Below, piece by piece: positions 25,529 to 32,989 of a stretch of 35,859 nucleotides of DNA. The notes beneath the pieces are model-generated. The model was not told the origin of the DNA and did not search any database. It saw only the letters and a program-made list of their open reading frames with translations. The stretch is from NCBI GenBank assembly GCA_947167565.1, contig CAMVIN010000008.1, forward strand, positions 1 to 35,859, read 5' to 3'. The stretch is from an uncultured Clostridia bacterium. Its GTDB lineage: Bacteria; Bacillota; Clostridia; Lachnospirales; Lachnospiraceae. Position 1 is the first letter of the stretch, and every line of letters starts with the position of its first letter. The translations under genes were made by a program, and so were the position numbers.

Positions 25529-26140
25529 ATGAAGAATGGAATTGAGATCAGATGGCATGGACGTGGCGGTCAGGGCGCAAAGACAGCAGCTCTGTTACTG
25601 GCAGATGTGGCATTCAAGACGGGAAAGAACGTGCAGGGATTTCCGGAATACGGTCCGGAGAGAATGGGTGCGCCGATTACGGCATACAACCGCATTAGTT
25701 CTGACAAGATTCGTGTTCATTCTAACATTTACCATCCGGATTATGTCGTAGTTGTTGATGAGACACTGCTCACATCCGTTGATGTGACTGCCGGACTAAA
25801 GGATACCGGAGCGATTATTGTCAACACACCAAAAGACAGAGAAGAAATCCTTGATAAATTACGCGGATACAAAGGAAGTGTTTACACCGTAGATGCCAGA
25901 AAGATTTCTGTTGAGAATCTCGGCAAGAACTTCCCGAATTCACCGATGTTAGCGGCAGCGGTTGCCGTGAGCGGTGTTATGGACAGAGATGAGTTCATTG
26001 CGGAGATGAGAGCATCCTATGAGCACAAGTTTGCAAAGAAGCCGGAAGTGATTGACGGCAACATGAAGGCACTTGAGACGGCTTATGATGTGGTTGCCAA
26101 GTCCATTCACAAAGATGAGAAAGAGCGGATGTCTGCGTAA
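25529..26140 (+). CDS. porG: 2-oxoacid (pyruvate):ferredoxin oxidoreductase, gamma subunit
   Basis: A 203-residue subunit of the four-subunit oxidoreductase that oxidises pyruvate or a related 2-oxoacid with CoA and reduces ferredoxin. The gamma-domain signature is at the N-terminus: WHGRGGQGAKTAALLLADVAF, followed by FPEYGPERMGAPITAYNRIS. In related enzymes this domain helps bind CoA. The ribosome site AGGAGATTAGG precedes ATG 25529. It heads an operon in the order gamma, delta, alpha, beta, the same as Thermotoga porGDAB. Branched-chain (ketoisovalerate) enzymes look similar, so substrate is not certain. Confidence 0.92.
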   Translation: MKNGIEIRWHGRGGQGAKTAALLLADVAFKTGKNVQGFPEYGPERMGAPITAYNRISSDKIRVHSNIYHPDYVVVVDETLLTSVDVTAGLKDTGAIIVNTPKDREEILDKLRGYKGSVYTVDARKISVENLGKNFPNSPMLAAAVAVSGVMDRDEFIAEMRASYEHKFAKKPEVIDGNMKALETAYDVVAKSIHKDEKERMSA

Positions 26141-26166
26141 AGCAAAAAGAGATTGAGTGATTCTTT

Positions 26167-26196
26167 GAAGCGGCGGATTTTAACGCCGCTTCTTTT
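26167..26196 (+). terminator. Terminator-like hairpin between porG and porD
   Basis: A perfect 9-bp GC-rich stem, GAAGCGGCG (26167-26175) with CGCCGCTTC (26184-26192), and an 8-nt loop are followed by only four Ts. As it lies inside an operon whose subunits are needed together, it may be a partial terminator or an mRNA stabiliser instead of a full stop. Confidence 0.65.
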
Positions 26197-26221
26197 GATG
26201 AATGAAGTATGGAGGATTATC

Positions 26222-26527
26222 ATGAGAACAGATATTACGAAGATTAATGAAAAGACACCTCACGGCGAACTGACAGAAGGACTGATGACATTTGCCGGTG
26301 GGACCTCTCGTCTGTTCAATACCGGAGAGTGGAGAACCAATACACCGGTATTTGACGCGGAGAAGTGCAAACAGTGCCTGTTGTGTACACCGGTTTGTCC
26401 GGACAGTAGTATTCCGGTTAAAGACGGCAAGAGACTGGATTTTGATTATGATCATTGTAAGGGCTGCGGCATTTGTGCCAGTGTGTGCCCGTTTGACGCA
26501 ATACAGATGAAGGAGGGAAATATCTAA
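26222..26527 (+). CDS. porD: 2-oxoacid (pyruvate):ferredoxin oxidoreductase, delta (ferredoxin-like) subunit
   Basis: A 101-residue iron-sulfur subunit. Two 4Fe-4S ligand sets are visible: C-x2-C-x2-C-x3-CP (CKQCLLCTPVCP) and a second C-x2-C-x2-C-x3-CP (CKGCGICASVCP). It passes electrons from the TPP site in the beta subunit towards external ferredoxin. ATG 26222 is supported by GGAGG 7 bases upstream; the open frame extends to 26153 across the hairpin, but that part does not look coding. The stop TAA overlaps the alpha-subunit ATG (TAATG), so the two are coupled. Confidence 0.93.
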   Translation: MRTDITKINEKTPHGELTEGLMTFAGGTSRLFNTGEWRTNTPVFDAEKCKQCLLCTPVCPDSSIPVKDGKRLDFDYDHCKGCGICASVCPFDAIQMKEGNI

Positions 26528-27705
26528 TGGCTATCAAAGAAAGAATGTCCGGAAATGAGGCAGTGGCTTACGCAATTCGTCAGATTAATCCTGATGTTAT
26601 GCCGGCATTTCCGATTACTCCTTCCACCGAGATACCGCAGATGGTATCCACCTACATTTCCAACGGAGAGATTGATACGGAATTTATTCCGGTCGAGAGT
26701 GAGCACTCGTCCATGAGTGCGACGATTGGAGCCGAGGCAGCAGGCGCAAGAAGTCTGACGGCAACTTCCTCAGCGGGGCTCGCCCTCATGTGGGAAGAAC
26801 TTCTGTTGGCGGCTTCGAACCGCCTTCCGCTTGTACTGGCACTGGTAAACCGTACCTTGTCCGGTCCGATTAACATCAACTGCGACCACACCGATGGGAT
26901 GGGCGCGCGTGATACCGGCTGGATTCAGATTTATGCGGAGAACAATCAGGAGGCCTATGACAATTTCCTGCAGGCGTACCCGATTGCCGAGGACCCACGG
27001 GTGCATCTGCCGATTATGATTTGTCAGGATGGTTTTATCACGAGCCACGCCGTAGAAAATATCGAACTCTTAGAAGATGATAAAGTGAAAAACTTTGTCG
27101 GCGAGTACAAGCCGGAAGAATTTCTTCTGAATCCGGGCAAGCCGATTGCGGTTGGCCCGTACTCTGTTTCCAACTATGTCATGGAGGCGAGAAAAAATCA
27201 GGAGCTGGCTCTTGAGAATTCCAAAGAAGTCATTCTTGAAGTGGCTAAAGAATACAAAAAGCTGACCGGAAGAGGATTTGGGTTGTTTGAGGAATACCGC
27301 ACAAAAGATGCGGATTACATTATGATAATCATCGGTTCTGCGGCAGGTACGGCAAAGCAGGCAGTAGATGAATTGCGAGAGAAGGGCAAGAAAGTAGGCG
27401 TTCTCAAACTCCGCGTATTCCGCCCGTTCCCGGCAAAAGAGATTGCCGAGGCGCTGAAGAACTGTAAGGCAGTGGCAATTATGGACCGCTGCGAGAGTTA
27501 CAACGGCAATGGAGGACCGCTCGGAAGTGAGGTGCCGGCAGCTCTGTTCCGTCACAAGGTGATGATTGAGGCTGTCAATTATATTTACGGTCTTGGCGGC
27601 CGCGATTTTACAATCAGTGATGTTGTCGGAGTGTTCAAGGAACTCGATGAAATGATAACCAAGGGCAAAGAAGTTGAGCAGTTTAAATACATACGATTGC
27701 GCTAA
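26527..27705 (+). CDS. porA: 2-oxoacid (pyruvate):ferredoxin oxidoreductase, alpha subunit
   Basis: A 392-residue subunit holding the pyrimidine-binding half of the TPP site. Diagnostic stretches are NEAVAYAIRQINPDVMPAFPITPSTEIPQ near the N-terminus (with the conserved ITPST), the Glu/His-rich FIPVESEHSSMSATIGAEAAGARS, and the later domain II with IMIIIGSAAGTAKQAVDELR and VLKLRVFRPFPAKEIAEAL. GGAGGG precedes the ATG, which overlaps the delta-subunit stop by one base. No residue expected for the family appears lost. Confidence 0.94.
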   Translation: MAIKERMSGNEAVAYAIRQINPDVMPAFPITPSTEIPQMVSTYISNGEIDTEFIPVESEHSSMSATIGAEAAGARSLTATSSAGLALMWEELLLAASNRLPLVLALVNRTLSGPININCDHTDGMGARDTGWIQIYAENNQEAYDNFLQAYPIAEDPRVHLPIMICQDGFITSHAVENIELLEDDKVKNFVGEYKPEEFLLNPGKPIAVGPYSVSNYVMEARKNQELALENSKEVILEVAKEYKKLTGRGFGLFEEYRTKDADYIMIIIGSAAGTAKQAVDELREKGKKVGVLKLRVFRPFPAKEIAEALKNCKAVAIMDRCESYNGNGGPLGSEVPAALFRHKVMIEAVNYIYGLGGRDFTISDVVGVFKELDEMITKGKEVEQFKYIRLR

Positions 27706-27720
27706 GAGAGGGAGGTCAAA

Positions 27721-28662
27721 ATGAGCGATTTAAGTTTAAAGACAATGATGGAAAAACCTGAGAGACTGAATCCCGGACATCGTATGTGTGCCGGCTGTGG
27801 GGCAACGATTGCTGTCCGCGCAGTGCTTCGTGCGCTTCGCGAAGAAGACCATGCGGTTATCGGTAATGCTACAGGATGCCTTGAGGTTTCTTCCTATATG
27901 TATCCGTATACAGCATGGGAGGACAGTTATATCCACAACGCATTTGAAAATGCGGGAGCAACCCTGAGTGGTGTGGAGACTGCCTACAAAGTTTTGAAAA
28001 AACGTGGCAAACTCCCGGAGGATGAGACATTTAAATTTATCACGTTTGGCGGTGACGGTGGAACCTATGACATTGGTTTTCAGTCTTTGTCCGGTGCGAT
28101 GGAGCGTGGACATGACATGGTGTATGTCTGCTATGACAATGGCGCGTACATGAATACCGGTATTCAGCGCTCATCGGCAACACCGATGTTTGCGGATACG
28201 ACGACAACACCGGTCGGCAAAGAATCTGTCGGAAAAATGCAGAACCGCAAGGATTTGGCGAGCATTATTGCAGACCATGATGTTGCCTATGTCGGTCAGA
28301 CGACATTTACAACAGATTTTAAGGATATTCACGCCAAGGCAGAAAAGGCGATTTATACAGAGGGGGCAAGTTTCCTGAATATCATGACACCGTGTCCGAG
28401 AGGATGGCGCTATGATACGCCGGATATCATGAAGATTTGTAAATTGGCGGTAGAGACCTGCTACTGGCCGCTGTTTGAGGTAGACCATGGCAAGTGGACA
28501 CTTTCCTATGAGCCGAAGAAAAAACTGCCAATCGAAGATTTTCTGCGCCCGCAGGGAAGATTCAAGCACTTGTTCAAAAAGGGCAACGAGGCATTGATTG
28601 AGCAGTTCCAGGCAGAGGTTGACCGCCGCTGGGAGGACTTGCTCTACAAGTGTGCAAGATAA
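27721..28662 (+). CDS. porB: 2-oxoacid (pyruvate):ferredoxin oxidoreductase, beta (TPP) subunit
   Basis: A 313-residue subunit binding thiamine pyrophosphate and one 4Fe-4S cluster. Cysteines at the N-terminus (RMCAGCGATIAVRAVLRAL), in NATGCLEVSS and late in the chain (KICKLAVETCYW) fit the cluster ligand pattern of pyruvate oxidoreductase beta subunits. The TPP motif is FGGDGGTYDIGFQSLSGAMERGHD with YDNGAYMNTGIQRSSATP, a stretch closest in my memory to pyruvate enzymes. GGGAGGTCAAA precedes the ATG. It completes the complex; the LysR gene starts 12 bp later. Confidence 0.94.
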   Translation: MSDLSLKTMMEKPERLNPGHRMCAGCGATIAVRAVLRALREEDHAVIGNATGCLEVSSYMYPYTAWEDSYIHNAFENAGATLSGVETAYKVLKKRGKLPEDETFKFITFGGDGGTYDIGFQSLSGAMERGHDMVYVCYDNGAYMNTGIQRSSATPMFADTTTTPVGKESVGKMQNRKDLASIIADHDVAYVGQTTFTTDFKDIHAKAEKAIYTEGASFLNIMTPCPRGWRYDTPDIMKICKLAVETCYWPLFEVDHGKWTLSYEPKKKLPIEDFLRPQGRFKHLFKKGNEALIEQFQAEVDRRWEDLLYKCAR

Positions 28663-28674
28663 GGAACAGATTAT

Positions 28675-29565
28675 ATGACATTATTGAGTTATCAGGTATT
28701 GAAGTCGGTGGCAGACCAGGGGAGTTTCCGCAAGGCGGCAGACTTACTCGGTCTCACGCCTTCTGCCGTCAGCCATGCGATATCTGCGCTGGAAAAAGAA
28801 CTTGGATTTACACTACTTAATAGAGGGAAAAATGGTGTGACGCTCACGAATTACGGGGAGCGTCTTCTTCCTTATGTCAATGCAGTGCTGAACAGTGATG
28901 AGAGTTTACAACAGGTAATTGCAGAATTTAACGGATTAAAGCAGGGGAAAATAAAAGTCGGCTGCTTTTCCAGTGTCTGTACAAACTGGCTTCCGGATAT
29001 CATGCATTCTTTTCAGGAAAAATATCCTGCTATCACGATTGAATTGTTTCAGGGAACATATGATGATGTCGTCTACTGGATCAAAAACGGCGTGGTCGAT
29101 TTGGGGTTTTTGTCAGTCTCGAGTGCGGAGGATATACCGATTCAGCCACTCTACAAGGACCCTTTGATTTGTGTGATGCCAAAGGATATGAAGCGAACAG
29201 AGAGCGGAGATTCCATTACCGTTGAAGAACTCAGAAATTATGAATTTGTCACGCAGAGGGAGAGTACTGATGCGGACATACAGAATTTTTTGAAAGAACA
29301 CAATCTCAATGTAAAGTCCAATTATCATGTGGTGGATGACCTCTCCACGATTGCCATGGTGGCAAATGATTTTGGGATTTGTCTGATGCCGGAAATGGTT
29401 ATGAATGATATTCCATATGAAGTAGACTGCTATCCTCTCGAAGAAGAGGCGTATCGGATTATTGGAATAGCAACCCTCACTCCGGACAGTATGGCGCCCG
29501 CAGTGAGGACATTTTACAATCATGTTTTGAAATACTATCGACAGGAAGAGTATGGCAACGATTAA
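28675..29565 (+). CDS. LysR-family transcriptional regulator
   Basis: A 296-residue regulator. The N-terminal helix-turn-helix is clear (SYQVLKSVADQGSFRKAADLLGLTPSAVSHAISALEKELG), followed by the linker helix and a periplasmic-binding-like co-inducer domain from about residue 90 (KIKVGCFSSVCTNWLPDIMHSF). It lies 12 bp after porB with AAGGAAC upstream, so it is probably the last gene of the por operon and may sense a 2-oxoacid or acyl compound and control the operon, perhaps at the leader dyad. That target is inferred from position. Its stop overlaps the convergent lipoprotein gene by 4 bp. Confidence 0.93.
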   Translation: MTLLSYQVLKSVADQGSFRKAADLLGLTPSAVSHAISALEKELGFTLLNRGKNGVTLTNYGERLLPYVNAVLNSDESLQQVIAEFNGLKQGKIKVGCFSSVCTNWLPDIMHSFQEKYPAITIELFQGTYDDVVYWIKNGVVDLGFLSVSSAEDIPIQPLYKDPLICVMPKDMKRTESGDSITVEELRNYEFVTQRESTDADIQNFLKEHNLNVKSNYHVVDDLSTIAMVANDFGICLMPEMVMNDIPYEVDCYPLEEEAYRIIGIATLTPDSMAPAVRTFYNHVLKYYRQEEYGND

Positions 29566-30323
29566 TCCTCTGTCGTATCAGATGCCTCCACATCGTCGTC
29601 TTCATCTTCTACATCTTTATCCCACGCACTAAAATCTACCAGAGCTTCCTGAAGAGAACCAAGAGTCTCCGGATCATAATCGTAGACATTCGGATTGGAA
29701 GAAGAAGGTGTCAATGTAATGTTGACAATTGTGGCATCCTTGTACTGTGGATTCTGAAGTGCCTCTTTACAGCCGTCAATGACATAATCCATGAATTTGT
29801 CTGTGAGTACCAGTTCATCGGTATCTTCAGGCTGTTTTTTTGACCATTTTTCATATTTTTCATTGGCGGTATGAATCGCCTTTTTGAAGACAACCAGTTT
29901 TTTTACTTCGACCGGTACTGTACAGGTGCCGTCACTGTTTTCTACATATTCTTTTACCGTGTAGTCACATTTGCTGAAAATTTCTTTTAATTCCTCGCGG
30001 AATTTGTCGCGCTCTGTGTCGCTGAATTCGTAGGTCAGGAATAAATCAATCACGTTGTCAAGAAAATCCGGATAGTCTTCCTCTACTTCGCTGACAGTAA
30101 AGCCGCAGGCATTGGCATATTGTTTGAAATCTTGTTTGCATAGAAGGTCAAGATAACACTGGACAAATAATTCCTGATTCGAGCGTGCGGTCTCTACGGC
30201 AGCAGATGATACGGTGTCAGTGCTCTCTTCCTGTTTTCCGGAAGAACAGGCGGTTGTACTCATAGTCATTCCGGCAATCAGACCGAGACATAAAATGCGT
30301 GATGATAGATGTGTGATTTTCAT
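29562..30323 (-). CDS. Putative lipoprotein of unknown function
   Basis: A 253-residue protein. The N-terminus has a lysine-containing start, a hydrophobic stretch and a plausible lipobox around MTMSTTAC|SSG; the -3 position is Thr, which is unusual, so lipidation is likely but not certain. A Ser/Thr/Glu linker follows, then a helix-rich domain of about 150 residues (FVQCYLDLLCKQDFKQYANACG; FSDTERDKFREELKEIF) of the kind found in DUF5105/DUF4878-like lipoproteins, and an Asp/Glu-rich tail. GGAGG precedes ATG 30323; the frame is open upstream to 30353, inside the leader hairpin. Function unknown. Confidence 0.8.
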   Translation of the reverse strand: MKITHLSSRILCLGLIAGMTMSTTACSSGKQEESTDTVSSAAVETARSNQELFVQCYLDLLCKQDFKQYANACGFTVSEVEEDYPDFLDNVIDLFLTYEFSDTERDKFREELKEIFSKCDYTVKEYVENSDGTCTVPVEVKKLVVFKKAIHTANEKYEKWSKKQPEDTDELVLTDKFMDYVIDGCKEALQNPQYKDATIVNITLTPSSSNPNVYDYDPETLGSLQEALVDFSAWDKDVEDEDDDVEASDTTED

Positions 30324-30349
30324 AACTACCTCCAAAGCTATCATATTCA

Positions 30350-30390
30350 GCACCCTGCGGTAACTGCGAAGCAGCTACGAATGTGGGTGC
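30350..30390 (-). promoter_or_regulatory. Nested hairpin in the lipoprotein gene leader
   Basis: An outer stem GCACCC (30350-30355)/GGGTGC (30385-30390) encloses an inner stem CTGC-GAA-GCAG at about 30364-30374 that extends outward with one mismatch. It ends about 27 nt before the ATG at 30323 on the minus strand. It has no T-run, so it is more likely a leader structure than a terminator. Confidence 0.4.
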
Positions 30391-30834
30391 GGAACAGTTT
30401 AATCAATATTTTTTAATTATACACTAGTATTGTGTTTTTTTTGTGTTAGCAGATTCTTATCGTGGATGAGTTGGATAGCAGTATTCACTTTAAACTCACC
30501 AGTCAATGCCGGTGGTAATGGAAATATTCCGGCGAGATATCAGGATCGTTATTAGAACGGAACGTATGAGGTGGTGCTTGTACAGAAAGCCCTTACCGGG
30601 CGAATGCAGATACCATCAGCAGCACATGTGGACCAGATGGAGGGAGGCTGGGATGCCGGTAAGAAGAATCGAAGCACACTGGTAGGAAAGACAATGCTGG
30701 CGGGAATGGAGAAAAGCATCATTCATAACTTTTTTTGTCACAAACGATAAAAGTGTGTTATACTGGAAAAAAATTCTTTTAGGATTTAAAGGAAGAATAC
30801 AGGGAAATAGTTGGGAATGATGATTATCATCAAG
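30391..30834. other. Region of decayed coding fragments
   Basis: No intact gene lies between 30391 and 31001. At 30453-30503 on the plus strand the frame reads ILIVDELDSSIHFKLTS, close to the Walker B region of overlapping-repair-like (OLD/AAA) ATPases, then stops. From about 30505 another frame reads for about 80 codons (NIPARYQDRY, a stop, then YEVVLVQKALTGRMQIPSAAH and GGWDAGKKNRSTLVGK) and looks like former coding sequence of a family I do not recognise. A promoter at 30735, the palindromic element at 30834 and a dyad at 30925 occupy the rest up to gene A. Confidence 0.5.
30735..30764 (+). promoter_or_regulatory. Sigma-A-type promoter upstream of gene A
   Basis: TTGTCA (30735-30740), an 18-bp spacer and TATACT (30759-30764). 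Transcripts would carry a leader of about 230 nt through the palindromic element and the dyad before reaching gene A at 31002. Confidence 0.55.
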
Positions 30835-30908
30835 ACATTGGTACCGTGTATCATTACAAAACAATTAAATTTAGTTAATATTTTCTTAAAGGTACACGGT
30901 ACCAATGT
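30834..30908. repeat. 75-bp palindromic element, copy 1
   Basis: The ends are perfect 16-bp inverted repeats, ACATTGGTACCGTGTA (30835-30850) and TACACGGTACCAATGT (30893-30908), around an AT-rich core of 42 bp that itself contains a short ATTAA/TTAAT dyad. It is identical over 75 bp to the copy at 31954-32028, while flanking sequences differ, so the element ends coincide with the inverted repeats. It has no coding capacity of its own. It resembles a MITE or a REP-type palindrome. Confidence 0.85.
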
Positions 30909-30924
30909 CGATTCAACATTTTAT

Positions 30925-30971
30925 AGTATCATATCCTAAAATAACATAACATATGAGAATAATATGATACT
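30925..30971. promoter_or_regulatory. 10-bp inverted repeat before gene A
   Basis: AGTATCATAT (30925-30934) and ATATGATACT (30962-30971) are perfect complements 27 bp apart, ending 30 bp before the TTG start of gene A. It could be an operator or a leader hairpin. Confidence 0.5.
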
Positions 30972-31001
30972 GTCATTTGATTAAGAAGGGAGAAATTAAA
31001 A

Positions 31002-31946
31002 TTGTATAATAAAACGGTATTGAAAGTGTTTATTTCAGGTCTGTTTCTTATATTAATATGCATAGTAGGAATTATAATAAACTGGATTGGGGGGGATGAT
31101 GAAGAAAAAGTTTTGATTAATTTACTTACAAATCCTGAAAATATGTCGCTAAATACTACTAGAGAAAAAAATAAGTATTGTTCTTATCAAATAGTGAATG
31201 GAATTTTATATTGGGATGGGAAAGACGGGTTTTGCCAATATGATTTTGCGGAGAAAAAATGGGAAACATTATGGACAGGAGAAATTTATAATTATAAAGT
31301 TGTGGATAAGAAGGTATTTACTACAGAACCTAGTGATGATTCCGGAGATGAAAATTCATGGAATATTTTATCGAGAAATTTGAATGATTTTAATCAAAAG
31401 AAAGTTTTGGTTGAAAAAGTTTATGATGAGATATTTGGTGAAGATTATATTTATTATTCTCGCATTGATGAAAAATCAGATAAAAGATACATTTTGCAAT
31501 TTGATGCAAATACTATGAAAAGTACAGAGGTTTTTTCTATTGATTTAAAGAGCGATAATAAAATTAAATACGAAGAGATGATAGCTGCATCTGAAAAATA
31601 TTTTGTTTTTTGTGAAAATGACTGTGTTTGGATATATAATAGAGAAGTTGGTCAGTGGAATTGTTTTACGATGCAGTTTAAAGAAAACAATTTATATCTT
31701 TGGATTCATGATATACAGATAGGGAAAACGGAATTATATATTCAGGGGCTGGTGTGTAATAATAATAAATCTAGTATAGCAGGTTATTATGTTGAAAAAA
31801 AATCGGATAAAAATGGTATTTGGAAGATTGATTTGGATACAGGACAAGGAAAGCAGATGATAAAAAAAATATATTATGGTGGAATATATATACTGAATAA
31901 TGTAGTATACGCAATTGACAAGGGAAAGTGTGAAGCGATAACTTGA
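31002..31946 (+). CDS. Gene A: membrane-anchored beta-propeller-like protein, possible immunity protein
   Basis: A 314-residue protein with one N-terminal membrane helix (about 6-28, VFISGLFLILICIVGIIINW) and an extracellular domain of repeated short strand pairs, such as NGILYWDGKDGFCQYDF, DYIYYSRIDEKSD and YILNNVVYAID, as in beta-propellers. Its C-terminal NGIWKIDLDTG segment resembles WNGLWKISLSD of gene B and WNGVWVFNYSE of gene C, so all three are probably distant paralogues. The TTG start has AAGGGAGA about 9 bases upstream and the next Met is deep in the protein. GC is low, unlike the RHS fragments next door. It may protect the cell against an RHS toxin; this rests only on position and paralogy. 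Confidence 0.7.
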   Translation: MYNKTVLKVFISGLFLILICIVGIIINWIGGDDEEKVLINLLTNPENMSLNTTREKNKYCSYQIVNGILYWDGKDGFCQYDFAEKKWETLWTGEIYNYKVVDKKVFTTEPSDDSGDENSWNILSRNLNDFNQKKVLVEKVYDEIFGEDYIYYSRIDEKSDKRYILQFDANTMKSTEVFSIDLKSDNKIKYEEMIAASEKYFVFCENDCVWIYNREVGQWNCFTMQFKENNLYLWIHDIQIGKTELYIQGLVCNNNKSSIAGYYVEKKSDKNGIWKIDLDTGQGKQMIKKIYYGGIYILNNVVYAIDKGKCEAIT

Positions 31947-31953
31947 ATTGAAG

Positions 31954-32028
31954 GACATTGGTACCGTGTATCATTACAAAACAATTAAATTTAGTTAATA
32001 TTTTCTTAAAGGTACACGGTACCAATGT
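31954..32028. repeat. 75-bp palindromic element, copy 2
   Basis: Identical to copy 1 at 30834-30908, in the same orientation, starting 8 bp after the gene A stop and ending 70 bp before the likely start of gene B. The two copies bracket gene A exactly, so recombination between them would delete it. Confidence 0.87.
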
Positions 32029-32098
32029 GGTTAAACCACAATATCAAAAAGAAAGGAATATGGTATATATTTGCTTCTATATATCATACAAGGTTTAT

Positions 32099-32980
32099 AT
32101 GAAAAATAAAAAATATATATCTCATATGATTATCACATGTTGTATAGTTTTATTATTTGTGACTGGATGTAAAAGTGAAAGTGATAGTTATTTGCAATTT
32201 ATGCAGCGCCAGGGAGTTACCGATAATTCACAGAGCCATTGGCAGAATAGTAACTTTGAGAGTGTACAGATTTCATCAAATGTGGCTTTCGTGTGTGGCG
32301 TTAAAGATGAATATGATAAGACTCTTTATCAATTAAAAAATGGAAGTTATAAAAAAATATCGGACGAGGCATATGATTTCTTTGAATTTGATGGAAAAGT
32401 ATACTATTTTAACAGTGAATATAAGGTTTGTTGCTATGATATGGGGACAGAGAGTACTACGGTAATTTTTTCCGCGCCAATGGGAATTCAATGGATTAGT
32501 TTGTACAATGGAAAAATTTTATGTGCTAGGTTGAATGAAAAATTTAATTATGTTTTAGAATTATATGATTTGAACGGTATATGTAAAAAAACATATTTTG
32601 AACGAAAGGGTATTATTACTCGTGCGGCTTGGATAGGGAATTTTGTTGTTATTCTGGAAGACCTTACAGCAGAGGTTTATGACTTAGAGAATCTAAAGAG
32701 CCATTATTTAATAAAAGAAGATGGATTATCTGATTCATATATGGTAAGTGATAAGGAAAATTTGTATTTAAGTTTTGGAAGATATATGATTGAAGGTAAT
32801 TATGATACGACAAAATCAGATTCACAATGGAATGGTCTATGGAAAATTAGTTTGAGTGATATGGAAAAAGATGAATGGAAAATGACGAAGATATCAGATA
32901 AATCGTATAATAAATTTTATTGTGTAGATGGCAAGCTATATGATGCAAAATTCAACTTAATAAAGTTGTCAAACAGTTGA
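32099..32980 (+). CDS. Gene B: beta-propeller-like lipoprotein, possible immunity protein
   Basis: A 293-residue lipoprotein. From ATG 32099 the N-terminus is basic, then hydrophobic, with a good lipobox LLFVTGC|KSESD. The mature part consists of repeated strand pairs (FDGKVYYFNSEYKVCCYDMG; LYNGKILCA) and is clearly homologous to gene C: YYFNSEY/YYLKSDY, IQWISLYNGKI/VQWFTVYNSKI and YMIEGNYDTTKSDSQWNGLW/YQIDANYNHVKLDKEWNGVW. The open frame extends to 31958, through the palindromic element, but AAGG before 32099 and the signal peptide fix the start. The stop lies 9 bp before the first RHS fragment and in its frame. A role in immunity to an RHS toxin is inferred. Confidence 0.78.
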   Translation: MKNKKYISHMIITCCIVLLFVTGCKSESDSYLQFMQRQGVTDNSQSHWQNSNFESVQISSNVAFVCGVKDEYDKTLYQLKNGSYKKISDEAYDFFEFDGKVYYFNSEYKVCCYDMGTESTTVIFSAPMGIQWISLYNGKILCARLNEKFNYVLELYDLNGICKKTYFERKGIITRAAWIGNFVVILEDLTAEVYDLENLKSHYLIKEDGLSDSYMVSDKENLYLSFGRYMIEGNYDTTKSDSQWNGLWKISLSDMEKDEWKMTKISDKSYNKFYCVDGKLYDAKFNLIKLSNS

Positions 32981-32989
32981 TATAAAAAT

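Noticed and set aside
30834-32028. Reading the two 75-bp copies as a CRISPR or phage att pair
   Set aside because: Only two copies 1.1 kb apart with perfect terminal inverted repeats and no integrase or cas genes; spacing and structure do not fit.
31958-32098. N-terminal extension of gene B through the palindromic element
   Set aside because: The element is simply open in this frame; the signal peptide and lipobox start at 32099.
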